This document shows, one piece after another, positions 1 to 22,481 of a DNA stretch of 64,000 nt. A program made the position numbers and the translations under genes. Every line of letters starts with the position of its first letter. The stretch's first letter is position 1. Source of the DNA: Chlorops oryzae. Lineage: Eukaryota > Arthropoda > Insecta > Diptera > Chloropidae. The notes under the pieces are model-generated. The model did no database searches and was not told where the DNA came from. It saw only the letters and a program-made list of their open reading frames with translations. The stretch covers positions 36,721,502 through 36,785,501 of the forward strand of contig CM035808.1 in NCBI GenBank assembly GCA_020466095.1. Reading direction: 5' to 3'.

Positions 1-9427
<9,427 letters not shown>

Positions 9428-9644
9428 ATAAGATTTGTAGGAACAATTTAGCTTAAGACAACTTAGATTAAGGGAGTGACATGTTTTCTGTGTAGGGGTT
9501 TTTCGTGTGTAGGGGTTGAGTGCGCAGAGAAATTTTTATAGATATTTATAAGAATTTTTGGAAATTTCTTTGTTCTCTAGTTTAAAAGCTTTCTTGAATT
9601 TAGATTGGAAAACGAAGAAGCTTTCACTTTTAGGTATAAGATCA

Positions 9645-9730
9645 AATAAAAAAACAAAATGTTTTTATATAAATCATTCGTTCTCGATAGAACTATACAT
9701 TTATGTATACTCTTTCAAAATGTAAATAAA
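9645..9730 (+). terminator. Polyadenylation signals of the phospho-lyase gene
   Basis: AATAAA occurs at 9645-9650 and again at 9725-9730, 220-300 bp after the stop codon. Either could define the mRNA end. Confidence 0.5.
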
Positions 9731-9888
9731 TGTTTAAAGTATTTTAGAAATATTTTTTTTGTTATTTGAAGTGGAACATAACAAGAAAATCTGGGACTAT
9801 TATCGGCTGTTATTAGAAAATGGTGGGAAAATATTCAGTTCACTGTAATCACGGTCGAAAATTTCTATATATACCTTCTCTTGTTAAA

Positions 9889-10540
<652 letters not shown>

Positions 10541-11152
10541 TAATGATTTATCCACGCGATCCTCGTTATCAAAATAAAGATTCCCTTCATTAAAATTGCT
10601 TAGCGAGTAAATCTCGTCCAATGGGAGGTCTGTTTTCGAAAGGAAAACATATCGTGACTTAATAAATATAAGGAAAAGTTATATCTTCCTTGTGCTGCTT
10701 CTAAAATCAAGTTGCTCTGATGATGAATCTTTGTTCATCAAATCTATTCCGGAGCACTGCAGTATTCTCATTGGAGATATTTTTGCATCACGGTATATAT
10801 TTTTGTGAAGTCACGGTCACCCACAAAAAGTTATCGCAATATTTGATTTAACAGTTGCGTCTAGTTTCCAGTAGAGCAGGGAACAACTGCACTTTTGATT
10901 GTAAATCGTTAACTAATATTATGGATTGTGTAAACATAATAAAACTTGCAGGGGATTTATTTAAAAAAAAAAAAAAAAAAAAATAAGAAAACAATTTATA
11001 AGCGAAAATAAAGAATTTGACGAAATATGTTCTACGGTTTTACAAATAGTACAAAAGAACTTCGGACTGCGATCTCAACTAAAGACTATGAACAATAGAA
11101 ACCAATATTTTGGTGTTTAAAAATAATCAAAAATAATTACTTAGGATATGCG
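10541..11152. other. Interval between convergent genes, including the yl 3' UTR
   Basis: No gene. A minus-strand AATAAA lies at 10957-10962, about 190 bp after the yl stop codon, and is a reasonable polyadenylation signal. Next to it is a long A run (10963-10983). Confidence 0.5.
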
Positions 11153-14100
11153 CTACGATACGAGTCTCGTTCTCGGATCGTCATCATCACTAGCGCTGTT
11201 TCCATCTCCTGAGGCGGCATTATAGCCGGAATCGTAGCCCACCAGGGTGTTGGGCACGCATCTGGCTTGTTCAAGCGTTTGAAAATCGGCTTTCTGAAAT
11301 TGAAATATCGAATTCGATCGGAATTCGTCTTTTGAATCGAAATCTAGTGAGAGGAACATAAATAGTGAGATACCTACCTCGTTGGTCGGCTCCACGAAAA
11401 CTTCCATCCCAGTGATCGACGTTGGTCCGCCCAAATATCGATGAATCGGTTGCAGAGCCTCTTCTTTGGCATTGAAGGCGGCGGTAGCGTTGCTTGTCGA
11501 TCGGCCAATGGATGACTTCGAAGATAATGGATTCTGGAAATGTAGGTTGATATTGAAATGTCGATGATGGTTTTGCTTAAAACGTCGATAGTACAGGTAA
11601 CCCACGGCGAACACGAGGAGCCCCACAAAGAGCAAGCTCAGCAAAACAGTTGCCGTTGTATGCGAATGATGAGCTGGCTGTTCAAGATCTGTTGTCGATT
11701 TTAAGAGCAATGCATTTGCGAGGACTGCATTCGATGTATCCTTGGGACATGTTACATCCTCGCTAACGAATCTATCACCACACATACACTCATAACTAAA
11801 TTCGGCTTGAACGCACATTCCCGAACATTTTGCCATTTCACACGGATTCGTTATCAGTGGCTGACGTGACGATCCATCGACGACAATATCCTCTGCATTG
11901 AGGACATTTAAATTGAAGGCCTCACAGTCGTAGCTACCGTAAAGTTGACAGTGAACAGCTTCCTTTGCACCGATATTAACGAGATATGCTCGATTTTCGT
12001 AAACTGTCAATCCGGATGGATGCAGGACACGTCCACTCTTCTGTTTAATAATAATAGGAACAGATATGTGAGCGACATCGTAAGAAACAGCTTCAAGCGT
12101 TTTCGTATGCGAGTCTACGAAGTAAAGCATTTTCTTATCGGGATCGATAGCGAGCACATTGATGAAACCGATTTTTCGATTTATTAGAACTTCCGCTCTC
12201 TTGCCGTCTGGTGTTGCAACGCTGATCTGAGATGTCGGCACACCGAATAGTTGTGCTCGCACGAGAACATAAAATAGTTTCTGATTGAAGGCATCGAAGG
12301 TGAGAGCCTTGATCGTTTCACGTGGATTCGCACGAATAATTCCGCCGCACATTTTTGCCGTAAATGAGCAAAGTTTGATCTCATAGCGTTTAGTTCGACC
12401 AATCACATAAACGTTATCTGTGTGTGTGTGTGTGGTGGCAACAATTAGGAATGTTGAGAAGCACTAATAGAAGCACTTACCTGTTATCCAATCGACTGCG
12501 ACTTTTGTTGGGACTTCGACGACCAAAGCATCCTTTACATTGCCCGTATCGATGTCAACCGCGTACAGAACATCCTCACCCTCGGTGGTAAAATATGCTG
12601 TGCGCTTGCGCACATTCAAGTCGAAGCCTGTGATTTTCGAGTCATTGGCTGACCATGACACTCGATACACAATGGGTTGCTTGGACATACTTCGGACTTC
12701 GTTGAATGTAGAGAACATTATTTTGTAATCATTTTCAATGGATTTGCATGTGGTCTTATCGGTTGACAGCATAAATTCCGGAAAGCATTTACAGCGATAC
12801 GAACCAACGGTGTTCTCGCATACCTGCGCACACGGATGACGTTCTTCGCATTCGTTAATGTCGATGCAGCTTCGTTTGTCCGCTTCCAGTCTGAAGCCGT
12901 GAAAACAGGAGCACACAGCACCCATCGGCGACGAACGGCATTTGTGTTGGCACGTTGGCCTGCCCGGGCTGCTGCTTTTACAAGCCGTCTTGCACAGTGG
13001 GCTCTCATCGAGACCAGTCTCGCAATCTAAATAATCATCGCATACCCTGCTCATGTCAACGCACCTTCCATCCTTGCAATCGAACATATTTGGTCCACAT
13101 AGTTGCTCGTGTGTCGTGGTAATGGCAAACTTCGTTGAATTGTGATATTTATGGCAATTCTGCTCATCGGAGCCATCAGAGCAGTCCTTCTCGTGGTCAC
13201 ACACGAATGTCTTACGTATGCATTCCCTACTCTTTGTACATTGAAACTCGTAGATGCTGCACATACCATCGCAATCGGCTTCATCCTCGCCACGTGGACA
13301 TTCGGCAGTGCCGTTACATTTCGCCGCAAGCTCTAGACATACGGTCTTCTCGCTCGCACACTGGAACATCGGGTGTGTGGAGTCGCCACATGTCAGCTTC
13401 TGTTTCTTACCATTGACCTCGTCGCAATTGAGCTCATCGGAATGATCGCCACAATCGTTATGGCCGTCGCAAACTAATTTCTCGTCAATGCATTGCCCTA
13501 GGAGGCAGACGTGCATATTGGGTGGACATTTACTAAGATCTGGAATTTCAAAGAAGGCATGAGGAGGATGAAAAAAAAAAAAAAACCAAAAATTAAGCAC
13601 ACTCATTGAACATACCACACTTCTCATGCTCGTCGGAGCCGTCAGTGCAATCGATCTTTCCATCACATTCCCAACTCTTGGCAATGCATGTCCCACTATT
13701 GCATTGGAACATATCCTTATCGCAGACGACTTGGACGGGACTTAATTTATCGTCGGCTTGTTTGCAATTCTTCTCATCCGAAAAGTCTCCACAATCGTCA
13801 ATGCCGTCGCACAATGTACTTAAATCGACGCAATGACCATTGTCGCAACGTTGCTGATGTAGATGGCACTGCTTATTAGGATCGAATTTCTCGCAATGCT
13901 GTTCATCCGATCCATCCAGACAGTCCTTGACGCCGTTGCAGCGTTTCTTCATAGTCACGCATTGCTTGCTATTTTGACAAGGATACTCATTAATGGCGCA
14001 TTTGATCTTGGTGCTTTTGATATGCGGCGCATCGCAGCCATTTTCATCCGACCCATCTGGGCAATCTTTGCGACCGTTACATCTCCTCGATTGCGTCAGA

Positions 14101-15786
14101 CATTCACCCGAAGTGCAGCGGAATTCGCAATCCAAAGCCTCGATGCAAGTTCGATTGCTCGTATCGCTGAAGACTAGCCCAGCTGGACACAGACAGGATT
14201 TCGCGTAACGACCCATATTAATGCAGACATGTGAGCAGCCACCGTTGTCGTGCTGGCACGGATGATCGACAATGAGCGGCGACGTGCTACCCAAGAGCGG
14301 CAATCGTGGTGGAATAAAGCCATCCTTACTTAAATCTAAATCGAGACGCTTTATTGGCCCGATATAGCTCTTGTGCGTCCAGTGTATTGTAGTCGACTTA
14401 AGTTCGGACCAAAAGATGTCCTCATCCACGACGGCAAGCGAATAAGGACGACGCAATTGACCACGGAATGTATAGGCATGCATGCTGGTATAATCGGTTG
14501 ACGAGATGCGCCCCAATTCGCTATCCGACCAGTAAATTGTTTTAGTATCGTAGTCTGGAATGAGTTTAATCTCCTTATGGCCTAGTTCATCCTCAAACAC
14601 ATGCACATGTTCGCCCTGACCGTTGAGCGGCTGTTGATCGATATGAATGTGGCGGCGAGATTTAAGCGCAATGAACATAGAACCCTCCTCGGGAAGCACC
14701 GCAATACCAACGGGCAGTTCGAGACCCGAGTAGAAGCTAACAATAGCACGATTCTTTGTCCGCAAAGACAATACCTCCACTACGTGTCGTTCAGTGTCCG
14801 ACCAGTAAACATTATAAGCATAATGATCGAACGCCATGCTCGTTACGTTTCCCAAATTCCCACGAATCAGCGTTGACAGGCGATTGCTGTCCATATCGTA
14901 TTCCGCGATGAGCTTCTGAACATTATCGGCAATTATGATTGTTCCATTGACACTATTGTAAACCATTTCGCTGATATAGGCCGAAAGTATATGCCTCTTC
15001 GAGATGACATGACGTCCGAATAGCGTGTGCTCGATTTCCGTTATCGTATTCCGCAATCCAACGAAGAGACGTTGTCGTTTGTATGCTTTTATGCAACGTT
15101 GGTGATCCGTTGACAAATGCATCCCATCGGGGCATGCGCACGTTGAGCTATTATTCTCCGCCAGCAGGCAAAGATGACTGCAGCGTCTTCTCATGCAATC
15201 GTGCTCCATTTTCGGTTGTTTTGATGAATGATAAATGTGAACAGCATAGCTTGTTCGGTCCTTGGCAATGACTTCATGATCTTTCCCCGTATAATTTATT
15301 GCATGAGTGTATACTCTTAGTCGCCCAATCAGACCAGTACAAATGATCCTCAAATATGGCAAGCCCGTAGGGATGTTTGAGTATTTCTTCGAGCACCGTA
15401 CGCCGATCGGTACCATCAGCACGCACACTTTCCATGACAGCGAATTTCGCGTCCACCCAGTAGACACGTTCATTGTGCATGTCGAGTGCTATACCATTGG
15501 GCCAGAATATATTGTCAGTGACTATCGCCAGTGAGTTTTGTCCGTCCATTGATGCGCGTGCTATCGCCGGCTTGACTCCCCAGTCAGTCCAGAACATTTG
15601 GCCGCGCTGTGGCCAGAGCGCTATACCGCGTGGCTGATGCACATCGATGGTGACCAGTACGCAGCAGTTAAGGCCATCGTTCGAACAGACGGCTATATGA
15701 CGCATGCCATTATCAGAGAAATAAATGTTGCCTGCGAGTGGAATGGAAAATAAATGGTTAAATAACAACCGATCGGTGCTGATCTA

Positions 15787-15817
<31 letters not shown>

Positions 15818-17646
15818 TAAGGCTATAGAAAATTATTTCGACTCACCCGTTAGCCAGTCCACTGCCAAATCCTCGGGTGCATCCAAGCCGGAGGTCAATA
15901 GAATTTCATGATCTGTACCATCGCTTTTTGCTTTAACAATAGTCTCACCTTCGGACTGGATATTTGTCCAATATATCGAATCGCCATCAAAAGAAAGTCC
16001 AATTACTTTTGTCAGATTCCCAGCCACTCTAAAAACACGACGAGATCGCAGATGCACTCCCATGATAGTCGTTTGTGTGCTGTACAGCAACAGAGCCTCT
16101 TCACCATTTGCCTTACAGGTTTTATTATCGGTTTGTAAAGTATAACCGGCATCACACTTGCATCTATAGCTACCGGAAAGATTCTCACAGTTCTGGCTGC
16201 AGAGGCCATATTGCTCGAGACACTCGTTGATATCCAAACAGATATGCTGCAGTCCACTGTATCGAAATCCAGACGGACAGATGCAGATTGCCCCTTCATC
16301 AGAGTGCATAGAGCAATTTGAGGCCGGAGGACAAGCTTTGCTTGTACAATTGTAAGTCAGTGATGTGCAAAATTCCGATTCATCGCTGCCATCGCTACAA
16401 TCCCTTTTTCCATCACAAACTTTGTCCAGTGGAATGCAAGTCTCGTTGTTGTGACAGCGAAAATTTCCTTTCTCTATTCCACAATTTTGTACTGTCAAGG
16501 AAAATTTTTGTTTTTTAACCCTCAGCGATACTTTTGTGAATTAGGGCATAAAAGGAATGTGATATTCTTAACCCTTAACTTTACTTGTTTATTAGAAAAG
16601 CCTTTTTGCTTAGTTATTTTATAAAGTCATACCCTTAACTTTCTAATAAAATTGTAAACTTCTCGCCTTCACTTAGCGTAGAAAAAGCTTCGAGTTTTCG
16701 AGCACATACAACATTGGTTGCGAAAGTGTTAAGGTGTAAGGACAACTTACCACAATTATGCTCATCACTTCCATCGCCGCAATCATCGACGCCATCGCAA
16801 ACCCACTTTCTACTCTCGAGACATTTTCTATTTTTGCAGAAGAATCCGCGGCATTTGGTTTCTGCCTTGCTGCACCCATCAACCTCGTCCGATTCATCAA
16901 GGCAGTGCTGTTTTCCATCACACATAAAATCGAGCGGTATGCACTTCTTATCCGACAGACACATGTATTCGAATTCACTGCAATTCCGTTGGAAAACATG
17001 CGATCCCCCAATTGCGACATCAAATGCAAAGCTACTGCTGACGTCACTATGGAATTGACCACTGCAATTATCCTCGTCCTCGCCGCCTGGACAATTCTCT
17101 ATACCATTGCAAGCCAATTCGGCAGCAATGCATGGACCATTATCTACCGTACACTGGAACCAATTCGGCTTGCGGCACATTTTATAATCTATCCAAAAAA
17201 TTAATAAAAAAAAAAAACCAAATCATTCAAAAACTGTGGCAACCATACTCTCATATACTGTTTTTACCGCAATTCAATTCGTCGCTGTTATCCGAGCAAT
17301 CGAAATGACCGTTGCATAATTTTTCGCGCGCTATGCAGCTTCCATCTTTGCAAGTGAACTCTCCCATGCCGCAATGGTCGAATGCACTAGCCTCGGAAGC
17401 GTTAATGATAATATAGGCAATTAATAGAGCCAATATACGAACATGGCGGGCGCTGTTCCTTTTCTGCCGATCGCGGTGTAACGGCAAGCGGATTACCTCC
17501 GCCCTATTGGAGAAAAATTTTCATTTCATTTTATGCAATTCACGTGGCTGGCTTATTTATTTGAGGTTATGCATCAAGGCGAAGATTGTAGCAACATGTT
17601 GCAGACTTTAATTTTTTTTTTATTAATTTTTTTTCTTTACTTACAT
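11153..17646 (-). CDS. yl: Vitellogenin receptor (yolkless), LDL-receptor family; complete but with one frameshift
   Basis: Exons, 5' to 3': 17646-17645 (AT), 17503-17268, 17188-16751, 16491-15847, 15731-13616, 13539-12481, 12417-11378, 11293-11153 (stop TAG). All junctions are GT-AG and phases agree; about 1891 residues. Order: signal peptide ([12 protein letters not shown]...ASA); five LDLR-A repeats; two EGF modules (second DINEC, calcium-binding type); YWTD propeller; EGF; second propeller; EGF; eight LDLR-A repeats; two EGF modules; third propeller; EGF; membrane helix ([21 protein letters not shown]); cytoplasmic tail with HFQNPLSS, an FxNPxx-like internalisation motif, and an acidic end. 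The 5+8 repeat layout is diagnostic of insect vitellogenin receptors, which take yolk protein into oocytes through clathrin-coated pits. Odd: one extra base near 15294 breaks the first propeller; the start codon appears split by an intron; the last intron is in frame. Megalin is excluded by size and repeat number. Confidence 0.93.
11294..11377 (-). other. yl: 84-nt yl intron that stays open in frame
   Basis: Donor gtaggt, acceptor tttcag. Length is a multiple of three and there is no stop, so retention would add 28 residues, mostly hydrophobic then mixed, to the cytoplasmic tail just before KADFQTLEQ. Confidence 0.7.
15291..15297 (-). other. yl: Single-base frameshift inside yl exon 5
   Basis: Upstream (higher coordinates) the first propeller reads in one frame to [14 protein letters not shown]; downstream it resumes one base later at YTGKDHEV, the strand sequence expected next in a YWTD propeller. 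One surplus base in the AT-rich word at 15291-15297 explains it, and the exon length is exactly one base over the phased value. As written, translation would stop at 15274-15276. A real null allele or a sequence error cannot be told apart here. Confidence 0.85.
15785..15822. repeat. TA microsatellite in a yl intron
   Basis: Alternating TA, interrupted once by 'ac', filling much of the 115-bp intron 15732-15846. Confidence 0.9.
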
Positions 17647-18132
17647 TGAAGAATGGTTTTGGAGTAATTGGTTCTCCAAAATATGCGATTTTAATTTAGA
17701 ATAAATATTTTGAAATTTTTTCTTTTTCACTCGTTAAACACAATAACAAAATTTATTTCGACAACAACAAAAAAAATACGAAGTCTTTCGAACAAAAATG
17801 AAATAACGAGGAGAACAGAACAAAACGATGTAACTGGTCTGAAAAAGAGCCAGGAACTGAGCTTAGAGCGCGATTTGAAAATTTTCATTCGAAGCATGGA
17901 ATTGCGTTGGGAAAAGTACCGCCAATGGAAGGATGGAAAATCAAGTGCTCGATAGAGTGATCTCGATGGTTGTTAAGAGGGCCGTTCGAAATGTTTTTGA
18001 ATTAATTTACTTATATTAATTTATGAGTTTTTAATCTGGAGAGTTATGCGGAAAGAGTCATTTTTGGGTCTTATATTGACTATATAAGACAATATAAGAA
18101 CTTGGAGTCATATATAAATGTAAATGAATATT

Positions 18133-18379
18133 TGAAGCGGAGCCGCGAATAACGTTGTAAGTGAAAAATATCAAATTATTGCAATTTTTCCATGCCATTG
18201 AGTACTTACATGGCCACTTCGCTTCTTTATGGTATCTATTGTTGAGAAATGTGCAAGAATTCACCAAATAAAAACACTTTTTTGATAGCTCAAATGGCTA
18301 GAGTATAATTGACAGTGAAAGTCCGAAAAATAGGTTAAAAAAATTTGTCGCTTACAACGTTATTCGCAGCTCCGCTTCA
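18133..18379. mobile_element. Small inverted-repeat element
   Basis: Ends TGAAGCGGAGCCGCGAATAA and the near complement (TTATTCGCAGCTCCGCTTCA); arms extend through 'cgttgtaag'. 247 bp, no coding capacity. Superfamily not assigned. Confidence 0.7.
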
Positions 18380-18389
18380 TTTAAAGAAC

Positions 18390-18790
18390 CAGATTGTTTG
18401 CTCCCTCCGGTTTGGTACTCTGAGGTTACTTGGAATATGACTAGTCAAAATGTGTAATATTTTATATGTATATCACACACCCTCTTCTAAGGTGACACAA
18501 CTCAAAAATCGTCAATTTTGAGTTAACATATCGAACTTGATCATAGTTCATATAAAAGCCGAAAAACCCAGTCAATCCCTTTCTTCTTGCTTTGATTGAC
18601 ACTGCGACGCATTTTTTTTTTTTTGTCGTTTTCGGAAACATGAGAAATTTTGAGTTATGTCTCCTTAGAAGAGGGTGTGCGATATGAGAATTGACTAGAC
18701 CTTGAGTACCTACAAGTAGCCTAGAAAGAATGTAATTAAACCATTAGACGAACTGGTACAAATGGGACAAATGACCTCTAATTGAGCAGA
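18390..18790. repeat. Dispersed repeat interrupted by a MITE
   Basis: Left part (18420-18470) and right part (18685-18790) together match, inverted, the uninterrupted stretch 25030-25185: shared words are gaatatgac(c/t)agtcaaaatg, gaccttgagta and ggtacaaatgggacaaa(t/c)g followed by acctctaat. The interruption is the element at 18471-18684. Confidence 0.65.
18471..18684. mobile_element. Small inverted-repeat element with paralogous empty site
   Basis: Ends tatcacacaccctcttctaa and the near complement, with a further inverted 'aactcaaaa' inside. It interrupts a dispersed repeat whose uninterrupted copy lies at 25030-25185, so its mobility is supported by an empty site. Confidence 0.75.
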
Positions 18791-20767
18791 GGACCTCTAA
18801 TCGTGGAGCATTTAAATGTGGGAGTGGTTATTTGTTAAGGACAGCTCAATTTTACAAAAGACAAATTAAAAGCGAACAGTCCTGGTGTTTTTCTGACTAG
18901 TCGGCGAGTGGCTGTAAAGTAGTAAAAATTACTGTATGGCTAGGTATGGACTTGAGTAAACGTTGAATGTGAAAATAAATTTAAACATTGCATGATTCCA
19001 TTACGAACTTCTCCAATATCTTTTTGAACACCCTATGGAACGCGCAGCACATTAAGACGTCTCAGCTGCGTCTCTGCTCGACTATTTTTTGACATCTAAG
19101 AGGTCTTTAAAATAAAAATATTGATAAAAATACCATGAACCTCCGGTACTCCGATAAAAATTTGCAGGGCAGTAAGAACAGTGATGGACACGCTTGACAC
19201 AATTGTGCTTTTTCGCATTCAGTCGCTGAGTAGATACCCTACAGTAATATGGACTGACCCAAGTGTAGCCTTCGGTCAGTCGTTCATGTAACATGTACTA
19301 GTCCCTTCATAATTCTACTTCTAATTTATTCAACTGACCTTTTTAACATGGCCCAATTGTAGTAATTTTGTCTGGTTTTCGGATAGTCATATAAGGAAAA
19401 TAAAAAACCAATTTCTTATATTTATTCTACGTTGATGAAAATGTCATTAAAATATACACCTTAAACGAACTCGTTTATTACCCACCGCCGGCTAGCCAAA
19501 TTTGATGGAGCGAACTGCCATAATATGTATAACCGGTAGGATTTGGACCAGTCAAAGGCCAGTCTTTCTTAGGAAATCGACCGGCTCATTACTGCAGGGC
19601 AGCGACGCAGTAACATCGCATGCGTATGCACAGAGCGAAATTTTATGAGAAGTAATGGCAGAAAGCAAAGAGTATGAAAAATATATGCTTTTGGTAGTAT
19701 GTAATGCTTTTTGTGTTACGCATCGATTAAAGAAACGAAATTTATGCATATGCATCATAAGAAAAACTAAACACAACTCACAAAAACAATTTTAAAAATT
19801 CTCGCTTATGCGGAGTAAAGTTTCCTTTGTTGTCTGTCTTACGCGAAATTTCTGTCAGTGCATTCGTCGGCAGCACAAGCAAAAGTGTAATGGTGTTGGT
19901 GTGTCCATCACTGGTATAGAACTATCGAATTTTTCAGTTTATAGAGTACTGCCTAAGACCCCCTATAGTCCGGAATTTTCAACAAAAGAGTTGTCTTGTA
20001 GTTCAAAAATTACAAACCTAATGATAACATTGTAAACGTTATACTCTGAAGTACAAGTTCCGAACATATTCAATATTGAGTCAATTTCCATGACACCTCA
20101 TGAATAAAAATCAAGTCGGATTACAATAGTTGCCAGATTAGCCAGGGACCGGATTACAGGGGGTCCAATGAAATAATAAATAAATAACGCCGAACCAATT
20201 ACCCCTCTCTTTGCCATGTATATCCCTTACCGACGAACTGGTTGTTTCAGAACATGATGAAAGTTAAGGATCAACCGCTGTTAACTTTAGGTAAAGCCTC
20301 CAAAAATGATATTTAACAGTAATGCCTGGGGCTCGGAAAAAATGCCTTAAAAATGACGAAAAATGCGTTGAAAACTATGAAGAAAAATGGCGTAAAAGTG
20401 TATCTGGAAAATGTTTTAAAAATCTTTGAGTGATGCCCAAAAAGTCATTTCAAGTAATATTTTTTGCCTATTTCATTAATATTTTCTTTGCTTTGAAATT
20501 TGAATTGCAATCAATACGAAGAAACGATAATCCATAAAACAAATACCGTAAGGTCAGTTTTCAGAGGAGTGAGTTTGGAGATTTTACCAGCATTTTTGAT
20601 TTGGCTTTAACGAATTTTTCAAAATTTTTAGTGCATTTTTTCCGAGCCTCAGTAGTCACATAAAAATTCTGTTAGTTCAATACGAATTTGAAGCCTAAAA
20701 TTATGCTATTGATACAGGTGCGTGTCTTGGGTAGTTGGGTTTGAGTCTTCACATATTTTTGATGAAC

Positions 20768-21142
20768 AATCCCAGCCGGAACTGTGTACAGGAAGTGCCC
20801 GATCACTGCCATAGCACCGAGTATGATGTGCACAGCACTATGCTGATATACAAAACTTATGCACTTTTGTTAAAAACTGTCTTAGGCTGGTGCGGTGGTG
20901 TGATAACTGGGTTCGAAGTGGATAGCGGCTGTATATGGGCATACTTCGTGTGTTTTCGTTGCTAAAGCACATTGCTGTATACAACGTGTACTTCGTGCCG
21001 TTCGGCTTCGGTTGCTTTCTTCGGTTCCGCATACTTGCTATGCACCAAGTGTATCGTGTATTAGGCAGTCAATTATTTCATTTTTGCCTATTAACTACTC
21101 TGTACACTGAGTGCCTAGTAACTACAAGGCCCGGCTGGGATT
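20768..21142. mobile_element. Non-autonomous element with CCCAGCCGG ends
   Basis: Inverted ends AATCCCAGCCGG (20768-20779) and CCGGCTGGGATT (21131-21142), 375 bp apart. The ends resemble the CCCAG-ended elements at 45179 and 54918. No transposase seen. Confidence 0.55.
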
Positions 21143-22481
21143 ATACTACACATTCGTTACATATAACATAGGCACACAGAAATTTTAATAAAAAAAAAAA
21201 TTATTCTTATAATACCTAAATGTTTAAAGCAGTTCCACCTAAAGTTTCATTTAAAATTTTCAAAATTTACAATTTTTTGGTATAACTATTTCGACTCTGT
21301 AGATTTTATATACTTATGTATGTTGTGGTTATTAAGATTCCTGTAAGAATAAATTTTCAGAGAGAACTGCATTGGTATAATCGAAAATAATTTTAAAGAG
21401 AATAAAAGATTTTATACCTACCCAGCCAACCAAAAGAGTCCTCCAGGAGCTCTTAAAGACTCCTTTTCCGGAGCGTAATGCTCCTAAAACGCTCCGACAA
21501 GAGCTCTTAATGCGCACATTTTCGGAAGAAAAGAGCACGGAGGCCTAATATTAAAATTAAAGTATTTCTTGGAAATATTACTCTTAAGAGTCTGTTTGAT
21601 CTACTTTACGTTGGCGTAAGTCGAGGACTAATCTAGGTGAACTGGGCGAGATGAATAACGGGGCCCATAAATAATTTTTAACTTAGAACTAAGTTGTATA
21701 CCTTAATCTTAGCTCCCTACATGAGTGTGATATATGCTTAAATATGGTTATGGGCGTGTGTCCTAAGCCTTCTGATCAAGACTTTGGAAGCCGCAATTTC
21801 TGAAACGTAACGCTTCGCTAGAAATGTAATCGAAAACATTTGGATTGTTGGCCAACTGTCATGAGGAAGCTATGAGCTCGGGAACTTTTCCTTGTATTGA
21901 CAAAGATCCATGACAATTTTAGATTGCGATAATTTTTCTAAATACCAGAAGCTTTAAGAGTACCGTTGGATATAAATACAATTTGCTATACATTGCAATT
22001 GTGATTATATGCTAATATTGCTGTATGCACAATTCTTAGCAATAAATTTTAAACGCATTGTAATAAATAGTTGTAAAGATAAATTATACAAAACATTCGC
22101 TCTTCATTTTTGCTCTTTTTTGGTCAAATTGGCTTTTTTTGATTGTATGTCTTTGGTAATGCACTCGCTAAATAACTTATTGTTTCCCATTGTAGTTCAA
22201 CGAGTGTGCGCAAAATTTTTTAAAACAAAATTGGAACTGCTCCAGAAAAAACGTCATAAATCAAAAAGGAGCATAGCAATCGCGCTCACTGCGACATCCA
22301 TCCAAAATAAGGACGCAAGAACAACACTATCAAAGTTCTACAATTACTTCGTTAGAAACAAATTGACAGACAATTGACAACAATTGACAACAACGATGCA
22401 AAATTTTTTCAGTGTAGGTATGCTTATGCCCTTAACCCTTATGCTTGCTAATTTTATTATTATAAAGAAATGTTGATATAA

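Noticed and set aside
11374..17204. Many plus-strand and off-frame open frames across yl
   Set aside because: They overlap well-supported receptor exons on the other strand; the LDLR-A, EGF and YWTD patterns exist only in the yl frame.
22009..22377. 122-codon open frame
   Set aside because: No recognisable domain, AT-rich composition and no promoter or splice pattern; it lies among transposon remnants.
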